17,948 nucleotides of DNA from an uncultured Varibaculum sp. (GTDB lineage Bacteria > Actinomycetota > Actinomycetes > Actinomycetales > Actinomycetaceae): NCBI RefSeq assembly GCF_902489465.1, contig NZ_CABTZZ010000036.1, positions 1-17,948 on the forward strand, in the 5' to 3' direction. The translations under genes were made by a program, and so were the position numbers. Below are positions 1 through 8,254 of this stretch, one piece after another. The notes beneath the pieces were generated by a model. That model did no database searches. It was not told the DNA's origin and saw only the letters and a program-made list of their open reading frames with translations. The stretch's first letter is position 1; each line of letters opens with the position of its first letter.

Positions 1-45
1 ACCTACTAGAAAAAGAAATTTTCCAGTAGCTTTTCCAGTAGGTAG
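1..45. repeat. Short direct and inverted repeats beyond the operon's last gene
   Basis: Two adjacent copies of TTTTCCAGTAG lie at 19-29 and 31-41. The segment 31-43 is also an inverted repeat of 1-13 (12 of 13 positions complementary, loop of 17 bases). Read on the minus strand, this gives a hairpin starting 46 bases after the stop of the polyprenyl synthase gene. It could end transcription of the operon. However, the stem is AT-rich, and any following T-tract would lie outside the window, so a terminator cannot be confirmed. The rest of the gap to the gene (44-88) shows nothing recognisable. Confidence 0.5.
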
Positions 46-88
46 TTAATCGCCCTTTACGTCAACCGCGCGAAGCTGCCAAGTGCAC

Positions 89-1099
89 TTAGGCGATGCG
101 ATCAACCAAGGTGTCGGCAAACTTTTCCAGCGCCGCTTTAACTTCGTTATCTTCAAGGAAAGCAATCGCTGCTTTCGCGTCCTCGCACCAAGAAAAAGCC
201 AATTGCCGGGTACGTTCCAGCACCGAATGTGCCCGCAGCATCTGCACTACCCGTTCCAGTGCCGCGTCCTCGCTAACCAATGTACCTCGGCTAAGTTCCG
301 CTAAAATCTTTTGCCCGTCCTCATCGAGAACTCCGCGCGCCGCGTCCTGCCTCAGCAGCAAAATCGGCATAGTATCTACGCCTTCACGCAAATCCGTGCC
401 CGGAGTTTTCCCGGAATCTGCGCTATCAGAGGACAGATCAATAACGTCATCGGCCAACTGGAACGCTACCCCGATCTTTTCGCCGAACTGGACTACCGCT
501 TCCGTCACGGCCTCGGGAGCCCCGGACAGCTCCGCGCCAAAGCGCGCCGACTGCGCTACCAAAGAACCAGTCTTATCCGCCAGCACCTGAATATAAAACT
601 CCACCGGATCTTGACCTGCTTCCGGGCCGAAAGTCTCGTTCAATTGCCCGCGACATAAACGATCAAAAGTTACCGCATGCTGCAACACTGCGTCCGGCCC
701 TAAAGTGGCAACCACTTGTGAAGCACGAGCAAAGACTAAGTCGCCTGCCAGTACCGCACGGTTATTACCCCACACACGTTGCACGGCATTCACCCCGCGT
801 CTGGTGGGAGCCGAATCCATTACGTCATCGTGGTACAAAGTAGCCAGATGGGTAAGCTCAACTACCACGCAGGCACGCAGAATCTGTTCAGAGGAAGGAC
901 GCTCACCCAGATGGGAACACAGGAGCACCAAACCGGGGCGCATTCTTTTGCCACCGGCTTTCGCCAAATGCCCGACAATATCGTCAAGCACCCCTCGGTC
1001 ATCTGATAGTACCTGGCTCAGGCGCTCCTCCACCTGAGCCAGGCCATCGGAAATTTGATCTTCGAGCTCTTCGATACGCGGCTGGGACAAGTTACTCAC
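89..1099 (-). CDS. Polyprenyl diphosphate synthase (trans-isoprenyl, menaquinone side chain)
   Basis: This enzyme of the IspB/HepT/GrcC family condenses isopentenyl diphosphate units into the long all-trans prenyl chain attached to menaquinone. The 336-residue product has the family hallmarks: GGKRMRP at about 49-55 (substrate diphosphate binding), the first aspartate-rich motif DDVMD at 91-95, the second DDVID at 217-221, and KTPGTDL at 231-237. The small Ala at 86, five residues before the first motif, fits a long-chain rather than a C15/C20 enzyme, but the exact length is not readable. I start it at the GTG at 1099, whose GTGA overlaps the nuoN stop. An in-frame ATG at 1180 would add 27 residues entirely inside nuoN and unlike the family. 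No strong ribosome-binding site precedes the GTG, so translation probably depends on coupling to nuoN. It ends in TAA and is the last gene of the unit in this window. Confidence 0.92.
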   Translation of the reverse strand: MSNLSQPRIEELEDQISDGLAQVEERLSQVLSDDRGVLDDIVGHLAKAGGKRMRPGLVLLCSHLGERPSSEQILRACVVVELTHLATLYHDDVMDSAPTRRGVNAVQRVWGNNRAVLAGDLVFARASQVVATLGPDAVLQHAVTFDRLCRGQLNETFGPEAGQDPVEFYIQVLADKTGSLVAQSARFGAELSGAPEAVTEAVVQFGEKIGVAFQLADDVIDLSSDSADSGKTPGTDLREGVDTMPILLLRQDAARGVLDEDGQKILAELSRGTLVSEDAALERVVQMLRAHSVLERTRQLAFSWCEDAKAAIAFLEDNEVKAALEKFADTLVDRIA

Positions 1100-2682
1100 G
1101 GGATAACAATAGCGGTATTTTGTAAAATATCGAGAACTGATCCCGGGAAAATCCCCAGAAGCACTGTCAAGAGAGCACACATGCCTATCGCCACATAAGT
1201 GATCTCGGCATGCGGAGCTACCGTAGTGTTTTCTGCCACCGGATCTAGGAACATGATCTTACCCAGGCGGAAATAGTAGAAGGCAGTAATCGCAGAAGCA
1301 ATGACTGCGCAAATAACCAACGCAGTTGCCCCTCCTTGTACACCAGCACTAAAGGCTAGGAATTTACCCACGAACCCGGCAGTCAGCGGAATCCCGGCAA
1401 AAGACAGCAAGAAGAGCATCATGCATCCTGCTAGCACCGGATGGGTTTTCCCGAACCCAGCCCAAGCGGACATGGAATGTTGCTCCGCAGTCGCGACCCC
1501 GTCCTCATTGCTAACCCGAACCAGGTAGATGATCGCGAAGGCACCAATGGTGGCAATCCCGTAGGTCAATAGGTAGAACAGGACTGCCCCATTAGCGTTT
1601 AAGGCTCCCTTAGTGAAGGCAATCAAAATAAAGCCGGCATGGGCAATCGAGGAGTAGGCAAGCATCCGTTTGATGTTATCTTGCACCAAACCGAAGAAGG
1701 TACCGACCGCCATGGTCAAAATGGCGACTGTCCACAAGAAGGGCTTGAAGTTCGCCTCGAACTGTACCACCACCGTGGAGAAGAAGCGCAGCATCGCGAG
1801 GAATGCCGCCGCCTTAACTCCCGCAGCCATGAAACCAGTCACCGGGGTAGGCGCACCCTGATACACATCCGGGGTCCAAGCATGGAAGGGAGCAGCACCA
1901 ATCTTGAAGAGCAAGCCCACCATCATTAGGGCGGCACCCGTCATCAGCAGTTCCGGAGAAGCTACTCGATAAGGAATCGCTAATGCTAGCTGATCCAACA
2001 GCAGGGAGCCGGAGTAGCCGTATAGCAAAGACATACCCATGAGCATAAATCCCGAAGCGAAGGCTCCCAGCACGAAATACTTAAGCGCAGCTTCCTGGCT
2101 GAGGAGGCGACGGTAACGCGCCATGGCACTCATCGCATATAGGGGCAGCGAAATAATCTCTAGTGCCACAAACAAGGTGAGCATCGAGTTTGCCATGGGG
2201 AACAGCATCATTCCCCCTAGGGAGAATAGGCTGAGCGGCAGCACCTCGCTGCGCTGATAGCCACGTCTCTCAGTCTGTTCTTCTTGGAAAGAACCAGGAA
2301 TATCTGAGGGCTGTCCGGCGAAAGCAGAAACCCGATTTCCGGTACGATCAATCATCGGAAGCAGCGCCAGCAAACCCACAATCAGCATCACCAGCTGGGA
2401 GAACATGGAGAATCCATCCACGATTAGCTCTCCGCGTACTAGCCGCTGACCAGTTTGCAGATCGAAGGCCCCGAATGAGGGCGCAAAGGCCAGCAGGGCA
2501 ACCGCGACTACTGCAATCGACCAGGTGCATTGTACGGTCCAACGCTGTTTTGCGGGTACGAATGCCTCTAGCAGAATCCCGATGATTGCCCCAAAAAGTA
2601 CCACCAATACCGGAGCCATTAGCGCCCAGTTAAAACCGAGCTCGCTAAAGTCATTAATCACGGTAGCGTTCATTAAGCTCAC
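1096..2682 (-). CDS. nuoN: NADH-quinone oxidoreductase subunit N
   Basis: This membrane-arm subunit is an antiporter-like proton channel (Proton_antipo_M family) sitting between NuoM and NuoK/NuoJ. The 528-residue protein is almost all transmembrane helices, about 14. Expected channel residues are visible: E175 in the VALEIISLPLY segment, K201 in AALKYF, and K260 in FKIGAAPFHAW, followed by PDVYQGAPTPVTGFMA. A hydrophilic charged stretch at about 112-147 separates early helices. The GTG start at 2682 overlaps the nuoM stop as GTGA, with GAAGGGA upstream; an ATG three codons further in (2673) is a possible alternative. The stop overlaps the GTG of the prenyl synthase, again as GTGA. The assignment is firm from the sequence and from its position after nuoM. 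Confidence 0.96.
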   Translation of the reverse strand: MSLMNATVINDFSELGFNWALMAPVLVVLFGAIIGILLEAFVPAKQRWTVQCTWSIAVVAVALLAFAPSFGAFDLQTGQRLVRGELIVDGFSMFSQLVMLIVGLLALLPMIDRTGNRVSAFAGQPSDIPGSFQEEQTERRGYQRSEVLPLSLFSLGGMMLFPMANSMLTLFVALEIISLPLYAMSAMARYRRLLSQEAALKYFVLGAFASGFMLMGMSLLYGYSGSLLLDQLALAIPYRVASPELLMTGAALMMVGLLFKIGAAPFHAWTPDVYQGAPTPVTGFMAAGVKAAAFLAMLRFFSTVVVQFEANFKPFLWTVAILTMAVGTFFGLVQDNIKRMLAYSSIAHAGFILIAFTKGALNANGAVLFYLLTYGIATIGAFAIIYLVRVSNEDGVATAEQHSMSAWAGFGKTHPVLAGCMMLFLLSFAGIPLTAGFVGKFLAFSAGVQGGATALVICAVIASAITAFYYFRLGKIMFLDPVAENTTVAPHAEITYVAIGMCALLTVLLGIFPGSVLDILQNTAIVIP

Positions 2683-4244
2683 TTTCCGGTCCCTTCTACT
2701 TGAAACGCCACATCCTGGGTGACAATCACCTTTTGAGCAACCTGTGACATCGGATCAACCAACGGTTGTGGATGCAAACCAATCACCAGCATCAGCACAA
2801 TCAGCGGGGCAGCCACTCCCCAACGTTCCCGGTTGTCCAAATCCTTAATCGACTTACGATGCTCCGGAGCCTTCCCGGTGAAAATCTTTTGATAAGGCAA
2901 AAGCACATAAACCGCGCCCGCGACTACTCCCACCAAGCAGAGCGCTGCTGCCCACTGATAGAGGCGGAAGGTACCAATCAGTACCATCAGCTCCGGCACG
3001 AAACCAGACAGACCGGGCAAGGCAATGGCGGCTAATCCGGAGATTAAGAAGGTACCGGCAATCAGCGGGGTCACCCGTTGCATACCGCCGTAAGCCTCAA
3101 TGTCTTGGCTATGTCCCCGCTCAGTAAGGAATCCGCCAATCAGGAACATACCGGCGATCGATAGGCCGTGCGCCACCATATAAACCATGGCACCAGCCAG
3201 CGCCACGGTGTTGCCAACATAGATACCCAGCACCATCAAGCCAAAGTGAGCTACCGAGGTGAAGGAAATCAGACGCATTAGATCCTTTTGCGCCAAAGCC
3301 GCCAGTGAACCCCAGATTACGGAGATCACCGCCAGGATAATGAAAGCCAAGGCGGCTCGCCGGGAGGCATTCGGGAAGATGGTCAAACACAAAGTGATCA
3401 TCCCGAAAGTACCGATTTTATCCAGGATTCCTACTAGCAGCGCAGAGGTTCCCGGACGGGCATTCTCGGCGGTGTCTGCCAGCCAGGTGTGTACTGGCAC
3501 CATCGGCGCTTTGACCGCGAACGCAATAAAGAAGCTGATCATTAACGCCATTTCTACCCCGGGGCTAGCTTGTAGCTTTCCGGCCAGGTTCTCTATGAGG
3601 TAAAGGCCAGCGTGCTGCTCGTTAGAGGCAGCGGCCAGCGGAGAATAAACATAGATTCCCACGATACCGATTAGCATGACCAGTCCGCCGGCCAGGGAGT
3701 AAAGCAGGAACTTCATAGCTGCGGCTTTACGTTTTGCCCCATTTCCGTAGCGCCCAATCAGGAAGAACATGGGCACTAGCATGGCTTCAAACGCCAGGTA
3801 GAACACGAATACGTCACGAGCGGCAAAAATCAGCATCATAAATGCCAGGGTTGCCAAGGTAAGACCCACATACCCGGCATCATCGTAAGGTGTGTTCTCG
3901 CCCTCTAGGTCACGAGCCGAAGCAATCAGCACGATCAAAGTGAGCAGTGCCGAAAGTACTAGCATTGCCAGTCCGAGGCCGTTTACCCCCAGCGCCCAAG
4001 AAACTCCCAAAGCACGAATCCAGCTGTGAGTTTCTGCGAACTGGTAGGCGGCCGCTTTACCGTAGTCAAAATTCAGCGCCAAGTAAATGGTGCCTAGCAA
4101 AACCAAGGCCGATACTGCGAGACCGATCTGCCTCGCGGCAATCCGAGTAGGCTTTATCAACCACAACGCTAAAGCCGCCAGCGCCGGTAGCAGTACTAGC
4201 AGCGTTAGCACCGGGAAAGTTGAGTTCAAGACTGTAATTTCCAT
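2679..4244 (-). CDS. nuoM: NADH-quinone oxidoreductase subunit M
   Basis: This is the middle of the three antiporter-like proton-pumping subunits of the membrane arm. The 521-residue protein has about 14 predicted helices. The conserved channel residues are E153 in the YLAFEAMLVP segment and K245 in FAVKAPMVPVHTWL. The half-channel region around 257-280 reads NARPGTSALLVGILDKIGTF, a form that I recall from other actinobacterial NuoM proteins. The ATG at 4244 has a strong ribosome-binding site, AGGAGGA, eight bases upstream in the 19-base gap after nuoL. The stop TGA overlaps the nuoN GTG start. Length and motifs are normal for the family, and nothing looks broken. Confidence 0.97.
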   Translation of the reverse strand: MEITVLNSTFPVLTLLVLLPALAALALWLIKPTRIAARQIGLAVSALVLLGTIYLALNFDYGKAAAYQFAETHSWIRALGVSWALGVNGLGLAMLVLSALLTLIVLIASARDLEGENTPYDDAGYVGLTLATLAFMMLIFAARDVFVFYLAFEAMLVPMFFLIGRYGNGAKRKAAAMKFLLYSLAGGLVMLIGIVGIYVYSPLAAASNEQHAGLYLIENLAGKLQASPGVEMALMISFFIAFAVKAPMVPVHTWLADTAENARPGTSALLVGILDKIGTFGMITLCLTIFPNASRRAALAFIILAVISVIWGSLAALAQKDLMRLISFTSVAHFGLMVLGIYVGNTVALAGAMVYMVAHGLSIAGMFLIGGFLTERGHSQDIEAYGGMQRVTPLIAGTFLISGLAAIALPGLSGFVPELMVLIGTFRLYQWAAALCLVGVVAGAVYVLLPYQKIFTGKAPEHRKSIKDLDNRERWGVAAPLIVLMLVIGLHPQPLVDPMSQVAQKVIVTQDVAFQVEGTGK

Positions 4245-4252
4245 TTATCTTT

Positions 4253-4259
4253 TCCTCCT
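4253..4259 (-). promoter_or_regulatory. Ribosome-binding site of nuoM
   Basis: AGGAGGA lies eight bases before the ATG at 4244. It sits in one of only three true spacers inside the nuo genes and supports independent re-initiation at nuoM. Confidence 0.8.
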
Positions 4260-4263
4260 GCCC

Positions 4264-6264
4264 CTAAACCAATTGGCTTCCGACAACTAGGACCAGGGCT
4301 AAAAGCACACCACCCAGAATGTAACTGGCGTATGTACGAATGTAGCCATTTTGTACATGGCTAAGGGCACGTCCTAGCGCCCCAGCACACCAGGCGATAC
4401 CCCGAACGATGCCGTCAATGAGGCCGCGGTCAGCGCCCCCAACACCGACAGTAAGTAGTTGTGCCGGTAGCATGGCGACCGACTCGTTAACGGTGTCCTG
4501 ATACAGATCCACTCGGGCTGCTTCCACCAGAGCGTTGGAGGCCGGAGCAACTTTCGGTACCGGCTTGCGGACGTACATTACGAACGCCAAGGCCAGCCCG
4601 CAAAGAACCAGGATCAAGGTGATTACCGAAATCGCGGCGTGGGATAGCACCGAAACCGAAGCGTTTTCCGTAGCGGCTGCAGTGCCAGTAACTGGCTCGA
4701 GCCACTGGGTGAACTTCTCGGTGAATCCTAAAACCATCCCCATGGCCAGCGAGAATACTGACAGCACCACAATCGGTCCGTTCATCAACCAGGAAGCTTC
4801 GTGCGGATGCACATCGCTGCCACCGTCAAACTCGGTTGTCCACCGCTTTTCTCCATGGAAAATCATGAAGAACAGCCGCGACATATAGAATGAAGTGATT
4901 CCCGCGCCCACCATGGCTATCAACCCGAAGATCCAAGCCCCGGTGGTTCCAAATGCCGCCGAGTTAAAGGCAGCTGCGATAATCGGTTCTTTGGAGAAGA
5001 AACCCGAGAACGGGGGAATCCCCAAGATCGCCAGCCAGGCTATACCGAAACAGATCCAGGAAACCTTCATCACCGTACGCAGACCGCCGAACCGGCGCAT
5101 ATCTACTTGCTCGTTCATAGCGTGCATTACCGAGCCGGCACCCAGGAACAATTGGGCTTTGAAGAATCCATGTACGAACAGGTGGAAGATAGCCAGTGTC
5201 CATCCGATGGGCCCCAAACCGGCACCCAACATCATGTAACCGATCTGGGACATAGTGGACGCAGCCAGAACCTTCTTCATATCGTCCTTGGCGCAACCCA
5301 CGATTGCTCCGAACAACAAGGTAATCGCACCGACGATTGCCACACAGAGCTGGGCAGTCGGGGAGGCCACAAAGATAGCCCCAGAACGCACAATCAAGTA
5401 CACACCGGCGGTAACCATGGTAGCCGCGTGGATTAGTGCCGACACTGGGGTGGGGCCGGCCATGGCGTCGCCGAGCCAGGCTTGCAGCGGGAACTGCGCG
5501 GATTTACCGCAAGCAGCCAGTAGCAAGAACAGCCCGATGGCGGTAGCCCAACCAGCGGTCATATCCCCAGAGCGAGAAGCTCCCAGTACATCGACGAACT
5601 TCATGGAATTGAATTCCGCGTACATGGCCATCATGGCAAGCAACAGACCTAGGTCACCTACCCGGTTCATTACGAAGGCTTTCTTAGCTGCTACCGCATT
5701 GGCTAGTTCGTGATTCCAGAAGCCAATCAACAGGTAGGATGCCAGGCCGACGCCCTCCCAACCGAAGAACAACGCCACATAGGAATCCGAAAGCACCAGC
5801 GTCAGCATCGAGGCCACAAAGAAGTTCAAGTAGGCGAAGAAACGTCGCCGATCCGGATCGTGTTCCATATAGGCCACGGAATATACGTGGATCAAAGAAC
5901 CCACAAAAGTAACCAGCAGTACAAAAGTCATCGAGAGCGGATCCAGGAGTAGATTCCAGGAAAGCTCAATGGTCTCATTTCCGCCTCCGGCCTTAAACCA
6001 GGTAAACACCGGAGATAAAACCGATCTTTCAGCTGGTGCCTGCCCGATCATTTGGCAGAAAATAATAAAGCCGATCAGGAAAGAACTCCAGGAGGCAACA
6101 ACTGCCAACCAGTGTCCCCATTTATCGGTAGCCCGACCACATACCAGCAGGAAACCGGAAGATAACAGTGGAATCGCCACCATTAGCCACGCGTATTCCG
6201 CTAGTCCCGTAGCCGACACATTTGCCATTTGTTCTGCCGCGGTATTTAGCAACAACGAGTTCAT
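4264..6264 (-). CDS. nuoL: NADH-quinone oxidoreductase subunit L
   Basis: This is the distal antiporter-like subunit of the membrane arm. It pumps protons and carries the long lateral helix that braces NuoM and NuoN. The 666-residue protein has the usual NuoL features: E170 in GWEGVGLASYLLIGFW, K254 in ACGKSAQFPLQAWLGDAM, the following AGPTPVSALIHAATMVTAGV, and HLFVHGFFKAQLFL at 361-374. The C-terminal third contains the charged amphipathic segment (about 569-637) followed by a last hydrophobic helix. The ATG at 6264 follows the nuoK stop after 15 bases, where AGGGGGT overlaps the nuoK TAG and can serve as the ribosome-binding site. Its length matches actinobacterial NuoL, and all key residues checked are present. 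Confidence 0.97.
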   Translation of the reverse strand: MNSLLLNTAAEQMANVSATGLAEYAWLMVAIPLLSSGFLLVCGRATDKWGHWLAVVASWSSFLIGFIIFCQMIGQAPAERSVLSPVFTWFKAGGGNETIELSWNLLLDPLSMTFVLLVTFVGSLIHVYSVAYMEHDPDRRRFFAYLNFFVASMLTLVLSDSYVALFFGWEGVGLASYLLIGFWNHELANAVAAKKAFVMNRVGDLGLLLAMMAMYAEFNSMKFVDVLGASRSGDMTAGWATAIGLFLLLAACGKSAQFPLQAWLGDAMAGPTPVSALIHAATMVTAGVYLIVRSGAIFVASPTAQLCVAIVGAITLLFGAIVGCAKDDMKKVLAASTMSQIGYMMLGAGLGPIGWTLAIFHLFVHGFFKAQLFLGAGSVMHAMNEQVDMRRFGGLRTVMKVSWICFGIAWLAILGIPPFSGFFSKEPIIAAAFNSAAFGTTGAWIFGLIAMVGAGITSFYMSRLFFMIFHGEKRWTTEFDGGSDVHPHEASWLMNGPIVVLSVFSLAMGMVLGFTEKFTQWLEPVTGTAAATENASVSVLSHAAISVITLILVLCGLALAFVMYVRKPVPKVAPASNALVEAARVDLYQDTVNESVAMLPAQLLTVGVGGADRGLIDGIVRGIAWCAGALGRALSHVQNGYIRTYASYILGGVLLALVLVVGSQLV

Positions 6265-6279
6265 TACTTTCTATACCCC

Positions 6280-6579
6280 CTAGCGTCCCATCAAACGCAC
6301 TTCATCGACTGAGGTCGAACGCCGCGTCCTAAAGATCGAGACGATGATCGCCAGGCCTACCACCACTTCTGCCGCGGCTACCACCATGACGAAGAAGGCC
6401 ATCACTTGCCCTTCAATGTTTTGATGCATATTGGAGAAAGTCACCAGCATCAAGTTACAGGAGTTCAGCATCAATTCCACTCCCATCAGGGCGATGACTG
6501 CCGAGTGACGGGTTAAAACGATCACCGCACCGATGAAGAAGAGTATGACTGCCAATACTAGATATGAAGTCAAAGACAT
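6280..6579 (-). CDS. nuoK: NADH-quinone oxidoreductase subunit K
   Basis: This small membrane-arm subunit of 99 residues has three transmembrane helices (about 5-23, 29-49 and 59-83). It carries the two buried glutamates used in proton transfer: E35 in MGVELMLNSCNLMLV and E71 in AAAEVVVGLAI, matching E36 and E72 of the E. coli subunit. The ATG at 6579 overlaps the nuoJ stop by one base (TAATG), with GGAGGT nine bases upstream inside nuoJ. It ends in TAG, 15 bases before nuoL. Size, residues and order make the assignment secure. Confidence 0.97.
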   Translation of the reverse strand: MSLTSYLVLAVILFFIGAVIVLTRHSAVIALMGVELMLNSCNLMLVTFSNMHQNIEGQVMAFFVMVVAAAEVVVGLAIIVSIFRTRRSTSVDEVRLMGR

Positions 6580-7604
6580 TATTCACTGACCTCCGTTTGT
6601 GAGGCATCCAGTTTGGATGCTGCCGGCGGATCGCTGGGAGGCGCTCCCTCAATCTTGGGGGTGACTACCCGGGTCTTAGGGGAGTTCAACCCACTAGGCG
6701 CATCTTGTCCGGCCATCCCCCAGGCTCCAGATTTAGCGACTGCTTTCGAGGCCGCAGTAGAGTGCACCCCTTGCGCGGGGTTCGCCCCGAGGTCGGCTCG
6801 AATCTTCTCTACCAAGTGCGGTGCAGCTTCACCCAGCGAGCGGTCAGCGTTACGGGCACGCAACGCCGCGGAAACCGAGTTGACGATCGGACGTTGATCC
6901 TCTCCCGAAATGTTGGGAGTGTCAGTGGCGTTAGTAGTTTGATAAACACCCGCGGCCGGCTGCTGACCGGGATGAATACCCCGTTTAGCGTAATCTTCCA
7001 TCCGAGCCTGCGCCGTCTCTGGCTGTTTAAACAGCTTATGGAGACGGTCCCCGTGAGTTAGCGAAACCGCCGCGACTACCGCGATGATCAACAGACAGCC
7101 GATGACTTCCATAGTGTAAATATGCTCGGTGAACAGGCTCATCGCGATCTTGACCGGGTTAGAATCGGTGCCACCTTGCGGTGAGGCAGTGGGCATATCC
7201 GGAACTTGACCAAACTTCGGTAGATAGGCCTTGAGTAGCATAACTGCCACAAAAATCGCTCCGAAAGCGCCCGCACAAATTGCGCTCCAACGCAAGAAAC
7301 GGCGAGTACGCAGATAGTTATCCGAGGCAGCGACCCCCACCATCATGATAATGAACAGTATCAAGGTCATGACTGCGCCGGTATAGACCACTACTTGCAC
7401 CACCCCAATAAAGTAGGCTCCCTGCGAGGCGTACATCATTGCTAGGCAGAGCATTACCCCCACCATACATACCGCAGAGTGAACTGCGGTTCGGCAAAAC
7501 AGCACGCCGAGCGCTAGCGCCACCATGATTACTGCCGTGACCCAGAAGAATACGGTTTGTCCCGTACTAAAATCTGTAGCTGCGGCTTGGGCTAGCAATG
7601 TCAT
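6579..7604 (-). CDS. nuoJ: NADH-quinone oxidoreductase subunit J with long C-terminal tail
   Basis: This membrane-arm subunit couples the quinone site to the pumps. Residues 1-185 hold about five transmembrane helices, including the signature VQVVVYTGAVMTLILF at 69-84 on the helix that contains the pi-bulge in known structures. Residues 187-341 form a hydrophilic tail. Its first part, about 213-250 (PAAGVYQTTNATDTP and SVSAALRAR), resembles the end of other actinobacterial NuoJ proteins as I recall them. The last roughly 90 residues go beyond that and are rich in Ala, Ser, Pro, Lys and Asp with no recognised domain. The ATG at 7604 overlaps the nuoI stop as ATGA and has a near-perfect AAGGAGGT six bases upstream. 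The tail's codon use and frame run cleanly into the nuoK overlap, so it is not a frameshift artefact. Confidence 0.95.
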   Translation of the reverse strand: MTLLAQAAATDFSTGQTVFFWVTAVIMVALALGVLFCRTAVHSAVCMVGVMLCLAMMYASQGAYFIGVVQVVVYTGAVMTLILFIIMMVGVAASDNYLRTRRFLRWSAICAGAFGAIFVAVMLLKAYLPKFGQVPDMPTASPQGGTDSNPVKIAMSLFTEHIYTMEVIGCLLIIAVVAAVSLTHGDRLHKLFKQPETAQARMEDYAKRGIHPGQQPAAGVYQTTNATDTPNISGEDQRPIVNSVSAALRARNADRSLGEAAPHLVEKIRADLGANPAQGVHSTAASKAVAKSGAWGMAGQDAPSGLNSPKTRVVTPKIEGAPPSDPPAASKLDASQTEVSE

Positions 7605-8254
7605 TGCTGAACCTCCTTAACCCCGGACTGGGTAAGAGTCGGATCTTCTGGACGGTGCTCGGCAACCCAATCACGTTGCGCCTGGGTCACACCGGTCACC
7701 TTCCCTCGGTAATAATCACCATCGGTGGTTCCTTCCACCATGGGGTGGGGAGCGGCAAGCATCCCGTCCTCGAGAGGAGCCAGGATCTGATCTTTCTCGT
7801 AGATCATAGTTTCGCGATGGTAATCCGCCATCTCAAAGTCGTTACTCATCGTCAAAGCTCGCGTGGGGCAAGCTTCAATACACATTCCGCAGAAAATACA
7901 ACGTAAATAGTTGATTTGGTAAACCCTGCCGTAACGCTCCCCGGGCGAATACTGCGCCTCGGGAGCATTGGCTGCGGCCTCTACATAGATGGCATCCGCG
8001 GGACATGCCCAGGCACACAGTTCACATCCGATGCATTTCTCCAAGCCATCGGGATAGTGGTTCAGCTGATGGCGGCCGTGAAACCGCGGTTGCACATGCG
8101 GAGCCTCGTAGGGGTATTGCTCAGTTACCGTGGGACGGAAGAAAGAGCGGAAAGTAACTCCGAATCCAGCTACGGGAGCGAAAAACTCGCCTAACGCACC
8201 CTTTTCATCGGGCTCAAAGCTCATATCTTCCCTGTTGGGATTACGTTTACTCAT
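7601..8254 (-). CDS. nuoI: NADH-quinone oxidoreductase subunit I, two [4Fe-4S] clusters
   Basis: This peripheral-arm ferredoxin-like subunit carries clusters N6a and N6b, which pass electrons from NuoG towards N2 in NuoB. The 217-residue protein has both CxxCxxCxxxCP motifs: C74, C77, C80, C84 (CIGCELCAWACP) and C119, C122, C125, C129 (CIFCGMCIEACP). The region after about 160 is a hydrophilic tail of the kind found in actinobacterial NuoI. The ATG at 8254 overlaps the end of nuoH by eight bases, with GAAGGGGA just upstream. The stop overlaps the nuoJ start as ATGA. All eight cluster ligands are intact. Confidence 0.97.
   Translation of the reverse strand: MSKRNPNREDMSFEPDEKGALGEFFAPVAGFGVTFRSFFRPTVTEQYPYEAPHVQPRFHGRHQLNHYPDGLEKCIGCELCAWACPADAIYVEAAANAPEAQYSPGERYGRVYQINYLRCIFCGMCIEACPTRALTMSNDFEMADYHRETMIYEKDQILAPLEDGMLAAPHPMVEGTTDGDYYRGKVTGVTQAQRDWVAEHRPEDPTLTQSGVKEVQQ

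Noticed and set aside
96..590. Open frame of 164 codons on the plus strand across the prenyl synthase gene
   Set aside because: It lies fully antisense to a gene with clear catalytic motifs, its product is Ser/Ala/Arg-rich without any family features, and it has no convincing start signal. It is a composition shadow.
1100..1180. Upstream ATG at 1180 as the start of the prenyl synthase
   Set aside because: The extra 27 residues lie wholly inside nuoN coding sequence and do not resemble the family N-terminus. The GTG at 1099 matches the operon's coupling pattern.
5255..5713. Open frame of 152 codons on the plus strand across nuoL
   Set aside because: It is fully antisense to conserved NuoL channel motifs, with a low-complexity product and no ribosome-binding site.
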